A stretch of DNA of 42,330 nt, from NCBI GenBank assembly GCA_023954635.1, contig JAGSHI010000016.1:1-42330 (forward strand), written 5' to 3'. This DNA is from Bacteriovoracaceae bacterium. Its GTDB lineage: Bacteria > Bdellovibrionota > Bacteriovoracia > Bacteriovoracales > Bacteriovoracaceae. Position 1 is the stretch's first letter; each line of letters starts with the position of its first letter. Below are positions 41,363 to 42,330 of this stretch, piece by piece. The notes under the pieces were generated by a model, which searched no databases, had not been told where the DNA came from, and saw only the letters and a program-made list of their open reading frames with translations. The translations under genes were made by a program, and so were the position numbers.

Positions 41363-42330
41363 ACATTATATCCATTAGTAACTGGTTGGCTTTTGTCGAT
41401 AGTGGTGCTTTTGTCACTTTCAACTGATTTCGTTATTTCATAGGCCTTTTGAACGTAGCCCTTTAACTCAAAAAGAAGTTTCTCTGTTTGATTCACAGAA
41501 TCTTTTCTATCTTCTGCTTGAATATTTTCAACTTTGGCCCTAAAAAAGAGGACTGGAAGTGCCATAAGGTCATCATTCTTACAGTGGGTTAGAAGTTTAT
41601 CTAGGTTAGTAATAAACTCATTGCTTACGCCTGAATTATTTCTAAGTATTGCAAGAGTTCTAACAGTAGAAAGGATGTCCTTTAAAGTCGCAGATGCTCT
41701 TTCTTTTTGTTCTCTGGCCCAAGCTCTTCTGGCCTCAACGGGAAAAGAAGCAAGTAGCTGTTTGATTTCTTGAAGTTGGAACTTTCTCGTTGTCTGACCA
41801 ATAAAATAACGAGAAGCATGTCTGTCAATTTCTTGGGTCCAAGGGATGTCCCCTGCAACGATATCGAAACGAGTCCCAACTTGATCTCTTGAGACTTTGT
41901 AAAATGAAATACCTGGATCAAGCTTTGGAGTCTCAGTTTTTTCTAGAGAGAATCTAACGGCCTCATAAACATCTTTTGCCTTAATTCTAGTTTTTAAAAT
42001 ACTGCCTTTATAATGGTCAGTACGAAAGTTTCGATCTGAAATTCGATCTGTAATAACAAAGTTTCCAACTGATACCGGGCCTTGCTTTAAAAAGGGGCTA
42101 GGTCCAAGACTGATTTCAAGAGTTCTTGTGTCTACGAGGTCAGCAATATGCTTGATCACTGTGTCTGGAGTTACAAGTAAATCTACGTTTTTTAAAACAG
42201 AGGTAACGGCCGTTAGGTCAGCCTCAACGGTTACTAGAGTATTTCCAAACTCTTTATTTAAACGAATCGCTAGTTCTCTTTCTTCTTTAATTGGAGCAAA
42301 TAAAATTAAAGGATAAAGGCTTTTATCCTC
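41359..42330 (-). CDS. Second GT9-like glycosyltransferase (5' end outside window)
   Basis: The frame is open from the window edge to the stop at 41359, so the N-terminal part is missing. The visible start covers FGNTLVTVEADLTAVTSVLKN-like sequence and NVDLLVTPDTVIKHIADLVDTRTLEISLGPSPF, which matches the GT9 donor-site pattern (PDT...H.A......LFGPS). A helical C-terminal region of about 190 residues follows, as in the neighbouring GT9 protein. A GTG at 42159 lies inside the GT domain and is not the true start. It is the first visible gene of the minus-strand run that reaches recN. Confidence 0.7.
   Translation of the reverse strand, partial: EDKSLYPLILFAPIKEERELAIRLNKEFGNTLVTVEADLTAVTSVLKNVDLLVTPDTVIKHIADLVDTRTLEISLGPSPFLKQGPVSVGNFVITDRISDRNFRTDHYKGSILKTRIKAKDVYEAVRFSLEKTETPKLDPGISFYKVSRDQVGTRFDIVAGDIPWTQEIDRHASRYFIGQTTRKFQLQEIKQLLASFPVEARRAWAREQKERASATLKDILSTVRTLAILRNNSGVSNEFITNLDKLLTHCKNDDLMALPVLFFRAKVENIQAEDRKDSVNQTEKLLFELKGYVQKAYEITKSVESDKSTTIDKSQPVTNGYNV

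Overview
This window carries vertically inherited core chromosome of a low-GC Gram-negative bacterium, most likely a Bdellovibrio-type predator or close relative (Bdellovibrionota, perhaps order Bacteriovoracales). That placement is inference. It rests on the order dnaX-ybaB-recR followed by a roadblock gene and an MglA GTPase, a meso-DAP type MurE, two short flagellins, heptose and lipid A type enzymes, and frequent TTG/GTG starts. No phage, IS element, CRISPR array or tRNA was seen.

Layout. (1) 3-1508 (+): the 3' part of a phospholipase D-like gene and a small radical SAM/SPASM protein. (2) 1547-5491 (+): the SRP RNA with a well-formed promoter, then dnaX, ybaB, recR, a roadblock protein and mglA. 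(3) 5488-7937 (-): a lipase-like alpha/beta hydrolase and a secreted M14 carboxypeptidase. (4) 8056-24506 (+): a division and cell wall cluster led by an MTA phosphorylase gene: mtnP, rsmH, ftsL, ftsI, murE, murF, mraY, murD, ftsW, murC, murB, ftsQ-like, ftsA, ftsZ. It ends at a bidirectional terminator, and mraZ, murG and ddl are not in it. (5) 24559-27421 (-): uridine kinase, RNase J and a membrane protein with a B-box-like zinc motif. (6) 27517-30408 (+): prmA, rsmE, an RDD membrane protein and a heptose-1-phosphate adenylyltransferase. (7) 30409-34292 (+): two flagellins with regulatory leaders, a PilZ protein and an LpxH-like phosphoesterase. (8) 34285-42330 (-): one tightly packed run of two GT9 (heptosyltransferase-like) proteins with a 48-codon gene between them, an unknown helical protein, a soluble histidine kinase, a lone receiver, NAD kinase and RecN.

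How the genes fit together. Region 4 makes the lipid-linked peptidoglycan precursor (MurB to MurF, MraY) and the septal machine that uses it (FtsW/FtsI/FtsL/FtsQ with FtsA and FtsZ). Region 2 couples replication and repair genes to an MglA-type polarity switch. Regions 7 and 8 put flagellar filament, c-di-GMP sensing, sugar transfer and two-component signalling side by side.

The observations I would check first are these. MurD sits in its normal operon slot but lacks the P-loop lysine, the metal-binding histidine of the DHxD motif and the GNIG asparagine. dnaX has an A9 slippery run followed at once by an out-of-frame TGA. A 5-codon leader ORF with a perfect Shine-Dalgarno overlaps the flagellin ribosome binding site. 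A 48-codon gene is overlapped at both ends by GT9 genes. I found no clearly new multi-gene defence or predation system; the GT9 operon is the least explained part of the window.
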